From contig NZ_FTMY01000003.1 in the NCBI RefSeq assembly GCF_900156165.1, positions 310,001 to 374,000 on the forward strand: DNA of 64,000 bases. The letters are read 5' to 3'. Positions 47,707 through 56,291 of the stretch are shown piece by piece. A program made the position numbers and the translations under genes. This stretch comes from Pseudacidovorax sp. RU35E (GTDB lineage: Bacteria; Pseudomonadota; Gammaproteobacteria; Burkholderiales; Burkholderiaceae_C). Each line of letters begins with the position of its first letter. Position 1 is the stretch's first letter. A model generated the notes under the pieces. It was given only the letters and a program-made list of their open reading frames with translations. It ran no database searches and was not told the origin of the DNA.

Positions 47707-47791
47707 GGGAATCCTCGCAAGGTGATCGACGGCCGGGTCATCCCAAGGGAGATCGGTCGCAGGTTGGCTCCAATTCGTTTTAATGAAATCC

Positions 47792-47808
47792 GTTCGACTA
47801 TGCCGAAC
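47792..47808. promoter_or_regulatory. Candidate IclR operator between hmgA and its regulator
   Basis: GTTCG-ACTATGC-CGAAC is an inverted repeat with 7-bp spacing in the 171-bp divergent gap, inside a locally AT-rich stretch likely to hold both promoters. The half site resembles the TTCG/CGAA arms near the other iclR gene at 42938. Confidence 0.5.
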
Positions 47809-47877
47809 TTGAAGTGAGTTTAGGTCTTGCGTCTGGTAATGTCTAATGATTTACAGATCAACGAATCTAGGCGGGCC

Positions 47878-48690
47878 ATGGCGGAAGAGGGCGAGCGCGG
47901 CGCGCAGCGCGGCATCCAGAGCATCGAGGTCGGGGGCACCCTGCTGCAGGCCCTGGTGCACACCGGCCGACCCATGCCGCTCAAGGCGCTGGCGCACGAG
48001 GCCGGCATGACGCCCGCCAAGGCCCATCCCTATGTCGTGAGCTTCGGCCGCCTGGGCCTGATCGAGCAGGACGGTGCCACCGGCCATTACCAGCTGGGCC
48101 CGCTGGCGCTTCAGCTGGGGCTGATCGCCATGGCGCAGACCAACCCCGTGCAACTGGCCACGCCGGTGATCGAGGCGCTTGCGCGTCGCACCGGCCACAC
48201 GATGGCGCTGGCGGTGTGGGGGGAGCGGGGCGCCACCATCGTGCGCACGGCCGAGTCGCCCGCGGCCGTGCATGTGGCCATGCGCCACGGCACCGTGTTC
48301 TCGCTCACCGGCACGGCCTCGGGCCGTCTCTTCGGCGCCTATCTCGACGAAGAGGTGGTGCGCGCAGCGCTGGAAGCCGAGCGGGCCCGGGTGCAGCCGG
48401 GCGAGGCCGGCATGCCTGCACCGCCGCCGCTGCCGGACTGGACGACCTTCGAGGCGCAGTTGCGCGAGGTCCGTGCGCGCGGGCTGTCGCGGTCCGAGGG
48501 CGAGGTGCTGCCCGGCATCAGCGCCATGGCCGCCCCGGTCTTCGATGCGGGCAGCCGCATCGTCATCGCCCTCACCGCGATCGGCGCCTCCGCGGTCTTC
48601 GACACGCGCTGGGAAAGTGCCCTGGCGCAGACGCTGCGCCAGGCGGCGGCCGACGTTTCGGCGCGCCTGGGGGCCCGGCGCGCCGACTGA
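47878..48690 (+). CDS. IclR-family transcriptional regulator of the homogentisate operon
   Basis: This 270-residue protein has an N-terminal winged helix (GGTLLQALVHTGRPMPLKALAHEAGMTPAKAHPYV) and an IclR effector domain ending in DTRWESALAQTLRQAAADVS. I chose the ATG at 47878 (TAGGCGG upstream) because earlier in-frame codons at 47839 (ATG) and 47827 (TTG) fall in the AT-rich promoter zone. An extra 13 residues cannot be excluded. It is divergent from hmgA and probably represses it in the absence of homogentisate. Confidence 0.87.
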   Translation: MAEEGERGAQRGIQSIEVGGTLLQALVHTGRPMPLKALAHEAGMTPAKAHPYVVSFGRLGLIEQDGATGHYQLGPLALQLGLIAMAQTNPVQLATPVIEALARRTGHTMALAVWGERGATIVRTAESPAAVHVAMRHGTVFSLTGTASGRLFGAYLDEEVVRAALEAERARVQPGEAGMPAPPPLPDWTTFEAQLREVRARGLSRSEGEVLPGISAMAAPVFDAGSRIVIALTAIGASAVFDTRWESALAQTLRQAAADVSARLGARRAD

Positions 48691-48791
48691 GCGCAATTGT
48701 CTGCAGCACTGCCGCAACGGCACCCCCATCCGGCAGGGCTTCGCCGTACAGGGAGCAGCCGGCCGCGGCGATACTCGCGCTTTCTGTAGCT

Positions 48792-48815
48792 GGCGGCCCT
48801 TCGGCCGCCTTTCTT
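48792..48815 (+). terminator. Hairpin upstream of EAL gene
   Basis: GGCGGCC-CTTC-GGCCGCC followed by TTTCTT is a 7-bp GC stem with short T-rich tail. It is 102 bp past the iclR stop and 10 bp before the next ATG. So it is either the iclR terminator or a leader structure hiding the EAL start. Confidence 0.5.
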
Positions 48816-48825
48816 CCCCGCGCCC

Positions 48826-50358
48826 ATGTTCAGAAAGCCCCTCACGCGCCATGTTCTCTGCATGTCCGCCGGGGCGCTGCTGTCCGTGTTGCTGTGCCTG
48901 GCTTTCGGCGCCTGGTCGGTGCAGCGAGACCGGGCCGAGCAGGCGGGCGAACTGGCCGACAGCTATGTCAACCTGGCCCGCCGGATCACGGCCGAGGCGG
49001 TCGAGGCGCTGGCCGTCATCCAGGCCACGCCGACCGATTGCGGCCCCCAGGAGATCGCCCACCTGCGGGCCCTGGTGCTCAACGGCCGCTTCATCAAGGC
49101 GGCGGCCCGGCTGGACAACGGCCAGATCGTCTGCAGCTCGATCACCGGCCGCGTCGATCCCCCGGCCCCGCCGCCCCGCGCGGACCTGACGGGCGAAGGC
49201 GGCCGGCGCGTCTCCTTCAACGTGCCCGAACTGGGCGCGCCGGGCAGCCGCTCGATGGTGCTGCGCGAGGGCGATGCGATGGTCTCGATCCATGCCCGCA
49301 CCTTCATCGAACTGGCCGATCCGCGCCTGGATTTCGCCCTGATCGCCAAGGAAGGCGAGATGAGCCGGGTGCTCTACACCAACACGTCGGCCCTGCAGGG
49401 CCTGGAGCGTGTCGCGGGCACCGAGGGCGCGCTCAATTTCAACGGCCGCCGCTACGAGGTGCGCTGCCTTCAGGCCTACACCGGCTGCATCGTGGCGGCG
49501 CTGCGTCCGCTGCAGAGCTTGTGGAGTTCTTCGGTGATGCTGGAGATGGGCGCCTTCGGCGTGCTGCTGGGCATGACCGGGGGGTTTGCCGTCAGCGCAC
49601 TCCTGGGCCGCTCGCGTTCGCTCAGCCGCCAACTGCTGCTGGCCATGCGCAGCGGCGAGCTGCGGCTGGTCTACCAGCCCATCGTGCGCCTGTCCGACCG
49701 CCGCCGCGTCGGCGCCGAGGCCCTGCTGCGCTGGACCGACGTCACCGGCAAGCCGGTGAGCCCCGATGCCTTCATCAGCGAGGCCGAGCGCAACGGCATG
49801 ATCGGCCAGGTCACGCGCTTCGTGATCAGCCGCGTGCTGGAGGACCTGGGCGACGGCCTGCGGCGGCGGCCGGACTTCCAGGTCACGGTCAATGTCTCGG
49901 CCGACGACCTCATGGACAGCAGCTTCCTGCCCTTCCTGTCGGCGCGGCTGCAGGCGGCGCGGCTTCAGGCCTGCAGCATCGGGCTGGAACTGACCGAGCG
50001 CACCACCGCCAACAGCCGCGAACTGAGCCGCGCCATCGCCCGCGTGCGCGAGGCGGGGCACAAGGTCTACATCGACGACTTCGGCACCGACTATTCGAGC
50101 CTGTCGTACCTGTCTCGCCTGCGGGTGGACGCCATCAAGATCAACCGCACCTTCATGCAGGCGCTGCACGACCAGAGCGACCAGGACACCATCGCGCCGC
50201 AGATCGTGGTGATGGCCGAGGTGCTGGGCCTGACCATGGTGGTCGAAGGCATCGAGGAAGAGCAGCAGGCCACCTACTTCCACACCCTGGCGCCCGATGC
50301 GCTGGCGCAGGGCTGGCTGTTCAGCAAGCCGGTCGAGGCTGCGCACCTCTTCAGCTGA
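48826..50358 (+). CDS. CSS-motif EAL-domain c-di-GMP phosphodiesterase
   Basis: This 510-residue membrane protein probably degrades cyclic di-GMP. It has a first transmembrane helix (about 13-32), a periplasmic CSS domain with IVCSSITG and several cysteines for redox control, a second helix (about 240-263), and a cytosolic EAL domain. The catalytic residues appear present: AEALLRW, VNVSADD, ELTERT, YIDDFGTDYSS, IKINRTF, MVVEGIE and QGWLFSKP. CSS-EAL proteins respond to periplasmic thiol-disulfide state. A GATACT hexamer at 48770-48775 may belong to its promoter. Confidence 0.9.
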   Translation: MFRKPLTRHVLCMSAGALLSVLLCLAFGAWSVQRDRAEQAGELADSYVNLARRITAEAVEALAVIQATPTDCGPQEIAHLRALVLNGRFIKAAARLDNGQIVCSSITGRVDPPAPPPRADLTGEGGRRVSFNVPELGAPGSRSMVLREGDAMVSIHARTFIELADPRLDFALIAKEGEMSRVLYTNTSALQGLERVAGTEGALNFNGRRYEVRCLQAYTGCIVAALRPLQSLWSSSVMLEMGAFGVLLGMTGGFAVSALLGRSRSLSRQLLLAMRSGELRLVYQPIVRLSDRRRVGAEALLRWTDVTGKPVSPDAFISEAERNGMIGQVTRFVISRVLEDLGDGLRRRPDFQVTVNVSADDLMDSSFLPFLSARLQAARLQACSIGLELTERTTANSRELSRAIARVREAGHKVYIDDFGTDYSSLSYLSRLRVDAIKINRTFMQALHDQSDQDTIAPQIVVMAEVLGLTMVVEGIEEEQQATYFHTLAPDALAQGWLFSKPVEAAHLFS

Positions 50359-50466
50359 CACCCCCCATGCCGCTTGCGCGGCTCCCCTCTCTCTTGCGCC
50401 TTCGGCTTGGAGGGGGGCGCACCCGGTGGCCTGGCAGAGCCAGTTCCACGGGTGCACTGGCATGGC

Positions 50467-50498
50467 CTGCTCCGCGGCCATCGGTGGCCGCGGAGCAG
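50467..50498. terminator. Perfect 14-bp hairpin between EAL gene and pyrF
   Basis: CTGCTCCGCGGCCA and its exact complement are separated by the tetraloop TCGG. It lies in the 180-bp gap between convergent genes (50359-50538). There is no T-run. The surrounding GC-rich sequence looks like a repeat unit rather than coding DNA. Confidence 0.55.
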
Positions 50499-50538
50499 CC
50501 CCTGGTGCTGGGAGAAGGGGCGCCTCCCCTGAAGGCGC

Positions 50539-51366
50539 TCAGCTCTGCTTGGCTGCTTCCAGCACGTCCCGCGTGCGCTCGGCCTCGCGGCGGGCGGCGG
50601 CGGCGAAGTCGGGGCCGCTGCTGGCGTAGCAGATGGCGCGGGAGGAATTCACGATGATCGGCGCGTCCTCGCGCCAGCCGGCGCGCACGGTGGCCACCGC
50701 ATCGCCGCCCTGGGCGCCGACGCCGGGGATCAGCAGCGGCACCGTCGGCGCCAGCTCGCGCACGCGGCGGATCTCCTGCGGATAGGTCGCGCCCACCACC
50801 AGGCCGAGCTGGCCATTGAGGTTCCACGGGCCCTGCGCCAGCGAGGCCACATGCTCGTACAGCAGCGGCTGGCCCGGCACGTCGGCCAGGCGCTGGCTCT
50901 GCAGGTCGTCGCCGCCCGGATTGCTGGTGCGGCACAGCAAAAAGGCGCCCTTGTCCGGGTAGCGCAGGTAGGGCGAGACGGAGTCGAAGCCCATGAAGGG
51001 CGACAGCGTCACCGCGTCGGCGCCGTAGCGCTCGAAGGCCTCGGCCGCGTACTGCTCGGCGGTGGAGCCGATGTCGCCGCGCTTGGCGTCGAGGATGACC
51101 GGCACCTGCGGCGCTACGGCCCGCATATGGGCCATCAGCCGCTCCAGCTGGTCCTCGGCGCGGTGGGCGGCGAAGTAGGCGATCTGCGGCTTGAAGGCGA
51201 TCACCAGATCGGCCGTGGCCTCGACGATGGCGGCGCAGAAGTCGTAGATGCGGCGCGGGTCGCCCTTCATGCCCTCGGGGAAGCGGGAGGGTTCCGGGTC
51301 CAGCCCCACGCACAGCATGGAGCGGTTCTGGCGCTGCGCGGCCTGCAGCTGATCGAGGAAAGACAT
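50539..51366 (-). CDS. pyrF: Orotidine-5'-phosphate decarboxylase (type 2)
   Basis: This 275-residue enzyme makes UMP from OMP, the last step of pyrimidine synthesis. It is of the longer type-2 form: [15 protein letters not shown] at the N terminus, the catalytic Lys in [18 protein letters not shown], then [12 protein letters not shown]. Start at 51366. It ends the group tsaB-rimI-UDG-like-pyrF on the minus strand, 32 bp after the UDG-like gene. Confidence 0.95.
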   Translation of the reverse strand: MSFLDQLQAAQRQNRSMLCVGLDPEPSRFPEGMKGDPRRIYDFCAAIVEATADLVIAFKPQIAYFAAHRAEDQLERLMAHMRAVAPQVPVILDAKRGDIGSTAEQYAAEAFERYGADAVTLSPFMGFDSVSPYLRYPDKGAFLLCRTSNPGGDDLQSQRLADVPGQPLLYEHVASLAQGPWNLNGQLGLVVGATYPQEIRRVRELAPTVPLLIPGVGAQGGDAVATVRAGWREDAPIIVNSSRAICYASSGPDFAAAARREAERTRDVLEAAKQS

Positions 51367-51398
51367 GGGGCGGGATTCTAGGAGGCGCCCTCCCACGC

Positions 51399-52352
51399 TC
51401 AGGGGGCGGAGGCGATCCGATCGAACTCGGCGGCGGCCAGGCACAGGTCGGCCCAGGCGCGCGCCTTGTCGGCCGGCGTGCGCAGCAGGTAGGCGGGCGC
51501 ATAGCTGGCGACCACGGCGGTGCGGCCATCGGCGCAGCGGCCGACCTGGGCGCGCAGCCGGCCCAGCGGCTGGGCGCCGAGCAGCTGCTGCGCCGCCAGC
51601 GGGCCCAGCGCCAGCACCATGCGCGGCGCGAGCTCGCGGCAGGCATGGCCGAAGCCGGCCTCGAAGGCTTCGTCGTCCTCGCCCTCGGGCACGCCGGGCG
51701 CCGGCCGGTGCACGCGCTGCAGGTGCACCGGCGCGGGGCCGGCGTGCAGGCGCAGGGCGCGCAGCATCTGGTCGAGCAGGCGGCCGGCGTCGCCGGCGAA
51801 GGCGGCGCCATGGCGGCCGTCGGGGCCGGGCGGCATGTCGACCAGCACCAGCCAGCCGCCGGGTGCGGGCGCGTCGCCGCCGGCGCCGGCTGGCAGGTAC
51901 AGGCGTTGGGCCGGCTCGATGCGCGCAGCGGGGGCGGTTCCTGTCCGTGCGGAGGGCGCGCCGGTGCGTGGGGCCGGGGACGCCGTGGCGGGGGAGGGTG
52001 CCTCGGCCACTGCACGGCGACCGGGCGTGGTGGAGGCCGGCGCTTCCTGGCGCGGGGTCGACGGCGCCGCGGCGTAAGACGGCATGTCCTCCGGCGGCAC
52101 GTCGTCGATCCACGCGGGCGGGCCGTCGTCCGAAGGCGCCGCGTGGGACGTGTCGGCGCCCGGGCGATCCATCGGCGGGCGGGCCGTGCGGGCGACCGCG
52201 GGCTCGCCGATGAGCGCCGCGGGCTCTGCGGCCTGGGCTGTCTCGGCCGCAGCGACCGGTGCCGCCACCTCCGCCGTCTGCGCCGGCCACCAGACCTTGA
52301 CGCCCATCTCCTCCAGCATGGCGCGCTGGCGCGCATCGAGCATCAGGCTCAT
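51399..52352 (-). CDS. Uracil-DNA glycosylase-superfamily protein, degenerate
   Basis: This 317-residue protein has an N-terminal 20-residue segment ([19 protein letters not shown]), a Pro/Ala-rich linker of about 120 residues, and a C-terminal UDG-like domain. [22 protein letters not shown] corresponds to the GxPFVGxAGxLL region of family 4. The family-4 iron-sulfur cysteines are not seen. The C-terminal motif reads [21 protein letters not shown], where the usual active-site HP is replaced by AP. It may lack glycosylase activity. It lies between rimI and pyrF, as in related genomes. Confidence 0.65.
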   Translation of the reverse strand: MSLMLDARQRAMLEEMGVKVWWPAQTAEVAAPVAAAETAQAAEPAALIGEPAVARTARPPMDRPGADTSHAAPSDDGPPAWIDDVPPEDMPSYAAAPSTPRQEAPASTTPGRRAVAEAPSPATASPAPRTGAPSARTGTAPAARIEPAQRLYLPAGAGGDAPAPGGWLVLVDMPPGPDGRHGAAFAGDAGRLLDQMLRALRLHAGPAPVHLQRVHRPAPGVPEGEDDEAFEAGFGHACRELAPRMVLALGPLAAQQLLGAQPLGRLRAQVGRCADGRTAVVASYAPAYLLRTPADKARAWADLCLAAAEFDRIASAP

Positions 52353-52422
52353 CTCGGACTTCCTGGGCGTGCGAACGCGCGTGCGTGCGGCGCGCCCTGT
52401 TGAATGGGGGCGGAGGACGGCG

Positions 52423-52962
52423 TCACGGGGCCGTGCCCTCCAGCCGCAGGCTCATGACGATCGCGTCCTCGCGCCGGCCGGGCCCCGCGGGGTAGTAGCC
52501 CTTGCGCTGGCCCACGCGGCGAAAGCCATGGCGTTCGTAGACCTGCTGGGCGCGCGTATTGCTCACCCGCACCTCCAGCCACAGCCAGCCCGCGCCCTGC
52601 GCGCGCGACCACACGCCCAGCGCCGTGAGCATCAGCGCCGCCCAGCCCTGCCGTTGGAAGGCCGGCGCCACGGTGATGTTGAGCAGATGCACCTCGTCCA
52701 CGCCCTTCATGGCGACGAAGTAGCCGATCAGCGTGTCGGCTTGCGGGCGCGTCGGGGCGCCGTCGGCGCCGAAGCCGGGCGCCTCGGGCGGCGTGGGGCC
52801 CACCAGGCACATGCAGTGGTAGCCGGCATGCATCGAGTCGATGAAATTGCCGCGCGTCCACGGATGGGTGTAGGCCTGCTGCTCGATGGGCAGCAGCGCG
52901 TCGAGGTGGGTGACGCGCATGGGCTCCAGGCGCGCCTCGGGCAATTGGGGCAGGGCGCTCAT
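52423..52962 (-). CDS. rimI: Ribosomal protein bS18 N-alanine acetyltransferase
   Basis: This 179-residue GNAT enzyme acetylates the N terminus of ribosomal protein S18. Motif A is LLNITVAPAFQRQGWAALML and the later VRVSNTRAQQVYERHGFRRVGQRKGYY is the RimI signature. It overlaps tsaB (ATGA), which is the classic tsaB-rimI pairing. An insertion (about 57-75) relative to E. coli RimI lengthens a loop. Confidence 0.92.
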   Translation of the reverse strand: MSALPQLPEARLEPMRVTHLDALLPIEQQAYTHPWTRGNFIDSMHAGYHCMCLVGPTPPEAPGFGADGAPTRPQADTLIGYFVAMKGVDEVHLLNITVAPAFQRQGWAALMLTALGVWSRAQGAGWLWLEVRVSNTRAQQVYERHGFRRVGQRKGYYPAGPGRREDAIVMSLRLEGTAP

Positions 52963-53657
52963 GCGGGCGTCGCTCCGATGGTGGCGGCGGCTTTCCTGAT
53001 CGCCTCGCGCTCGGCCGTGGTCTGGGCGACCTTGTCGCGCACGTACAGCGGCTGGGCCTCCGCGGCGGGCACGGCGCGGCCGGCGGCGAGCATCGCCGGG
53101 GCCAGGCGCAGCAGGGCGGTGGCGGTGGGCAGGCAGGCGTGGCGCGGTGCGTCGGCGGGCAGGCGCTCGCCATAGGCCGCGAAGGCATTGCCGGCCAGCA
53201 GGAAGCCGGGCGGCACCTGTACCTGCTCCGGCGCCATGAGGCGCGGTGCCTCGCAGTGGCCGGCGGCGGTGTCGCAGGCAGCGGCATAGACCTCGTCCAT
53301 GCGCGCATCGAGCACCGCCAGCACCTGGGCCGCGCCGGTGGCATGACGGGCCTCCTCGGCCACGGCGTGCAGCGTGTCGATGGGCAGCACGGGAATGTCC
53401 GCCCCGTAGCCCAGGCCCTGCGCCACCGCGCAGGCGGTGCGCAGCCCGGTGAAGGCGCCGGGGCCGCGGCCGAAGACGAGGGCCTGCAGCCCGTGGAGCG
53501 TCAGGCCGGCCTCGGCCAGCAGCTCGTGGATCAGCGGGATCAGCGCGGCCGAAGCCTGGGCGCCGCCGGCCTGCGTGCGGGCGACCACGCGGTCACCGTG
53601 CTGCACGGCCACCGACAGCGTGTCGGTGCTGCAATCGAAGGCGAGGAGTTCAGGCAT
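52959..53657 (-). CDS. tsaB: tRNA t6A-modification protein TsaB
   Basis: This 232-residue ASKHA-fold protein supports TsaD in forming N6-threonylcarbamoyladenosine in tRNA. It starts LLAFDCSTDTLSVAVQHGD and has the core FGRGPGAFTGLRTACAVAQGL. Its ATG overlaps the end of the upstream EamA gene by 8 bp. The partner enzyme that makes threonylcarbamoyl-AMP is the Sua5 homologue at 57799 in this window. Confidence 0.94.
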   Translation of the reverse strand: MPELLAFDCSTDTLSVAVQHGDRVVARTQAGGAQASAALIPLIHELLAEAGLTLHGLQALVFGRGPGAFTGLRTACAVAQGLGYGADIPVLPIDTLHAVAEEARHATGAAQVLAVLDARMDEVYAAACDTAAGHCEAPRLMAPEQVQVPPGFLLAGNAFAAYGERLPADAPRHACLPTATALLRLAPAMLAAGRAVPAAEAQPLYVRDKVAQTTAEREAIRKAAATIGATPA

Positions 53658-54690
53658 TGCAACCCTTGGTCGTGGCGCAGGCCGGCACCGCGGCCGATGC
53701 AGCCGGCGTCTTGCGCTGCACGCCCAGCAGGATGCCGACGGTCACCAGCGCGAGCCCGGCGAGCAGGCCCGGATGCAGCGGCTCGTCGAGGAAGAACACC
53801 GCCGACAGCGCCGACAGGCCCGGCACCAGCGCCGTGATCATGGTGGTGCGCACCGGGCCGAAGTAACCGATCATCTTCGTGAAGGTGATGCCCGAGATCA
53901 CCACCGAGCCGATGCCCTGGAAGGCCATCTGGAAGGCGATGTCGCCCCAGGGCGCCGTGGGCAGCCGGCTGGGAATGACGCCCGTCCAGGCCAGAATGAA
54001 GTAGAGCGGCACATAGGTGAGCAGCGCGAACATGGTGATGGCGATGGTGGCGCGCACCGCGTCCAGCGCATGGCGACGCACGATGACGCCGTAGCACGCC
54101 CAGCAGAAGGCGGCGGACATGAAGAGCAGGTCGCCCTTCCACAGGTGGTTGCTGGCGCCGCCCGCCTCGGCGGCACCGAAGGCCTGCAGCAGGCTGCGCC
54201 CGCCCACCATCAGGTCGCCCGCGACGATCAGGCCCAGCCCCGCGGCCCGCAGCGGTGTGATGCGGTCGCGCAGCACCACTGCCGCCAGCAATGCCGTCCA
54301 CAGTGGCAAGCTGCCGGGCATCAGCACCGCGGCATGGCCTGCCGGCGCAAAAAGGAAACCGGAGTACGCAAGGGCCGCATAGAGCACCGCGCCGAAGAAG
54401 CCGGCCAATGCGCTCAGCCGCAGCGAGAGCGGGGACAGCCCGAAGAGCGACCCGGCGTTCTTGTCGCCCGCCCGCCGGGCCTGCGCCACCAGCCATGCGC
54501 CCCAGGGCGCGAGCACTACGCTGGCGCCGAGGATGCGGGCCAGGCCGATGTCCAACGGCGCCAGCGAGCGGCCGGCCGTGGCGCGGGAGATGACGATAAA
54601 GCCCGTCCACACCAGCACGGTGATGACGGCCGAACCGACACCCACCGCCCGGGGAGACAGGCGCAGGAGCGGTCGGTCGGCAGCAGGCAT
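53650..54690 (-). CDS. EamA/DMT-family exporter
   Basis: This 346-residue protein has ten membrane helices in two EamA repeats, with VLVWTGFIVISRATAG as the first helix. It ends in a Cys-containing tail (VPACATTKGCNA). I chose the ATG at 54690; an in-frame ATG at 54714 would add eight residues. Substrate unknown. Its stop lies inside the tsaB start, so expression may be coupled to tsaB-rimI. Confidence 0.83.
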   Translation of the reverse strand: MPAADRPLLRLSPRAVGVGSAVITVLVWTGFIVISRATAGRSLAPLDIGLARILGASVVLAPWGAWLVAQARRAGDKNAGSLFGLSPLSLRLSALAGFFGAVLYAALAYSGFLFAPAGHAAVLMPGSLPLWTALLAAVVLRDRITPLRAAGLGLIVAGDLMVGGRSLLQAFGAAEAGGASNHLWKGDLLFMSAAFCWACYGVIVRRHALDAVRATIAITMFALLTYVPLYFILAWTGVIPSRLPTAPWGDIAFQMAFQGIGSVVISGITFTKMIGYFGPVRTTMITALVPGLSALSAVFFLDEPLHPGLLAGLALVTVGILLGVQRKTPAASAAVPACATTKGCNA

Positions 54691-54746
54691 CGGGTGATTA
54701 TCGAGGGGCCTCATTGCGGCCGCAGCCGCTGGGGCTTGGCCGGGCG

Positions 54747-55502
54747 TCAGGCGACCGTCACCGTGGCGCCGGCGGCCTGCAGCGCGGCCACCGCGGCCTC
54801 GGGCGCATCGGGCGCCACCAGCACGGTGCCCGCAGCGGCCAGGGGCGCGATCACGTAGGGCGATGCGGCGCCCAGCTTTTCGGAGGACGCCATGACCACC
54901 GTCTCGGCAGAAGCGGCCATCAGCGCGCGCTTGATCGCGGCCTCTTCCATGTCGGCGGTGGTCAGCCCGGCGCGGGCCTGCACCCCGGTCACGCCCAGGA
55001 AGCAGGTATCGGCATGGATACGGGCGATGGCCTCGGTGGCGGCCGCGCCCACCGCCACCACCGAATGCTTGAAGAGCCGGCCGCCGATCAGCACCACCTC
55101 CACGCCCGGATGCGCTACCAGCGCCACCGCCACCGACGGGCTGTGCGTCACCACCGTTGCCTGCAGCGTGGCCGGCAGGTGCCGCGCCAGTTGCACGGCC
55201 GTGGTGCCGCCATCGACGAACACGACCTGTCCTGGCTGCACCATGGCTGCGGCGGCGCGGCCGATGGCCACCTTCTCCTGCGGGGCCAGGCGCTCGCGGC
55301 CGGCGAAGTCGGCCTCGGCCGCCGCCACCGGCAGCGCGCCGCCGTGCACCCGCTGCAGCTTGCCCTGGGCTGCCAGTTCGCGCAGGTCGCGCCGGATGGT
55401 GTCTTCCGACAGGCCGAGCGATTCGCCGAAGGCCTTGGCCACCAGCTGGCCGTCGCGGCGGAGGGTGTCGAGGATGAACTGGTGCCGCTGGCGGGTAAGC
55501 AT
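54747..55502 (-). CDS. DeoR-family transcriptional regulator
   Basis: This 251-residue regulator has the N-terminal DeoR helix-turn-helix (RQRHQFILDTLRRDGQLVAKAFGESLGLSEDTIRRDLREL) and the sugar-phosphate sensing domain (FVDGGTTAVQLARHLP, VVLIGGRLFKHS). The effector is probably a phosphorylated sugar. It is divergent from the Nudix gene with 79 bp between, in which three TGCAYG repeats lie. Confidence 0.9.
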   Translation of the reverse strand: MLTRQRHQFILDTLRRDGQLVAKAFGESLGLSEDTIRRDLRELAAQGKLQRVHGGALPVAAAEADFAGRERLAPQEKVAIGRAAAAMVQPGQVVFVDGGTTAVQLARHLPATLQATVVTHSPSVAVALVAHPGVEVVLIGGRLFKHSVVAVGAAATEAIARIHADTCFLGVTGVQARAGLTTADMEEAAIKRALMAASAETVVMASSEKLGAASPYVIAPLAAAGTVLVAPDAPEAAVAALQAAGATVTVA

Positions 55503-55522
55503 GGACGGATGGTAAAGGCGCA

Positions 55523-55562
55523 TGCATGAAGATGCACGAATTTTCTTGATATTGCACGTGCA
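55523..55562. promoter_or_regulatory. Candidate DeoR operator repeats
   Basis: TGCATGAA (55523-55530), TGCACGAA (55533-55540) and TGCACGTG (55553-55560) start 10 and 20 bp apart, so they face the same side of the helix. The last is part of a 10-bp palindrome TGCACGTGCA. They overlap the -35 of the Nudix promoter. Direct repeats are typical of DeoR-family operators. Confidence 0.55.
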
Positions 55563-55574
55563 GGCACCTAGCAT
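55546..55574 (+). promoter_or_regulatory. Promoter of Nudix hydrolase gene
   Basis: TTGATA, a 17-bp spacer and TAGCAT. The -10 ends 7 bp before the ATG, so transcription should start at or within a base of the start codon (leaderless mRNA). Confidence 0.65.
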
Positions 55575-55581
55575 CCGTCGC

Positions 55582-56178
55582 ATGACTTCCACAAGCGAAC
55601 GCGTCCGGGTGCGTGACGTCACCCTGCTTTCCGACAACTGGTACACGCTCAAGACCACGCGTTTCGACTGGCTGCGCCGCGACGGCCGGTGGCAGACCCA
55701 GCAGCGCGAGACCTACGACCGCGGCAACGGCGCCGTCCTGCTGGCCTACGACCTCGCGCGCCGCACGGTGCTGCTGGTGCGGCAATTCCGCTACCCGGCC
55801 TTTGTCAACGGCCATGACGGCCTGCTCATCGAAGCGGCCGCTGGACTGCTGGACGACGCGGCGCCCGAGGCCCGCATCCGGGCCGAGGCCGAGGAGGAAC
55901 TGGGCTACCGCCTGGGCGAGGTGCGCAAGGTGTTCGAGGCCTTCATGAGCCCCGGCTCGGTCACCGAGAAGCTGCACTTTTTCGTCGCGCCCTACGACGC
56001 CGCCATGCGCATCGGCGACGGCGGCGGCTTGGCCGAAGAGGGCGAGGACATCGAGGTGCTGGAGCTGCCCTTCGACGAGGCGCTGGCCATGGCGGCGGAC
56101 GGACGCATCGCCGATGCGAAGACCCTCCTGTTGCTGTACCACGCGCAGGTGCACCTGTTCGGCGCAAAGGGCGGTTGA
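55582..56178 (+). CDS. NudK-like Nudix hydrolase
   Basis: This 198-residue protein probably hydrolyses a nucleoside-diphosphate sugar such as GDP-mannose. It resembles NudK: DNWYTLKTTRFDW, TYDRGNGAVLLAYDL, LVRQFRYPAF. The Nudix box reads GLLDDAAPEARIRAEAEEEL and then GY. The E-rich helix is intact, but the first Glu of the consensus is Ala, which may weaken metal binding. The ATG at 55582 is preferred over an upstream in-frame ATG at 55522 that lies inside the operator. It is divergent from the DeoR gene. Confidence 0.85.
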   Translation: MTSTSERVRVRDVTLLSDNWYTLKTTRFDWLRRDGRWQTQQRETYDRGNGAVLLAYDLARRTVLLVRQFRYPAFVNGHDGLLIEAAAGLLDDAAPEARIRAEAEEELGYRLGEVRKVFEAFMSPGSVTEKLHFFVAPYDAAMRIGDGGGLAEEGEDIEVLELPFDEALAMAADGRIADAKTLLLLYHAQVHLFGAKGG

Positions 56179-56291
56179 ACGGCGGCGCGCAAGCCGGAGC
56201 AAGGGCCGGCCCCGCGCACGGTCCATGACGCACCGGCCAGCCGTTCGCCCTGCGCGTCATCGGCGCCAGCCCCTCCGGATAATCCGGGCGC

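Noticed and set aside
47851-50481. Minus-strand open frame of 876 codons opposite iclR and EAL genes
   Set aside because: Antisense to clear IclR and EAL motifs; composition is non-protein-like.
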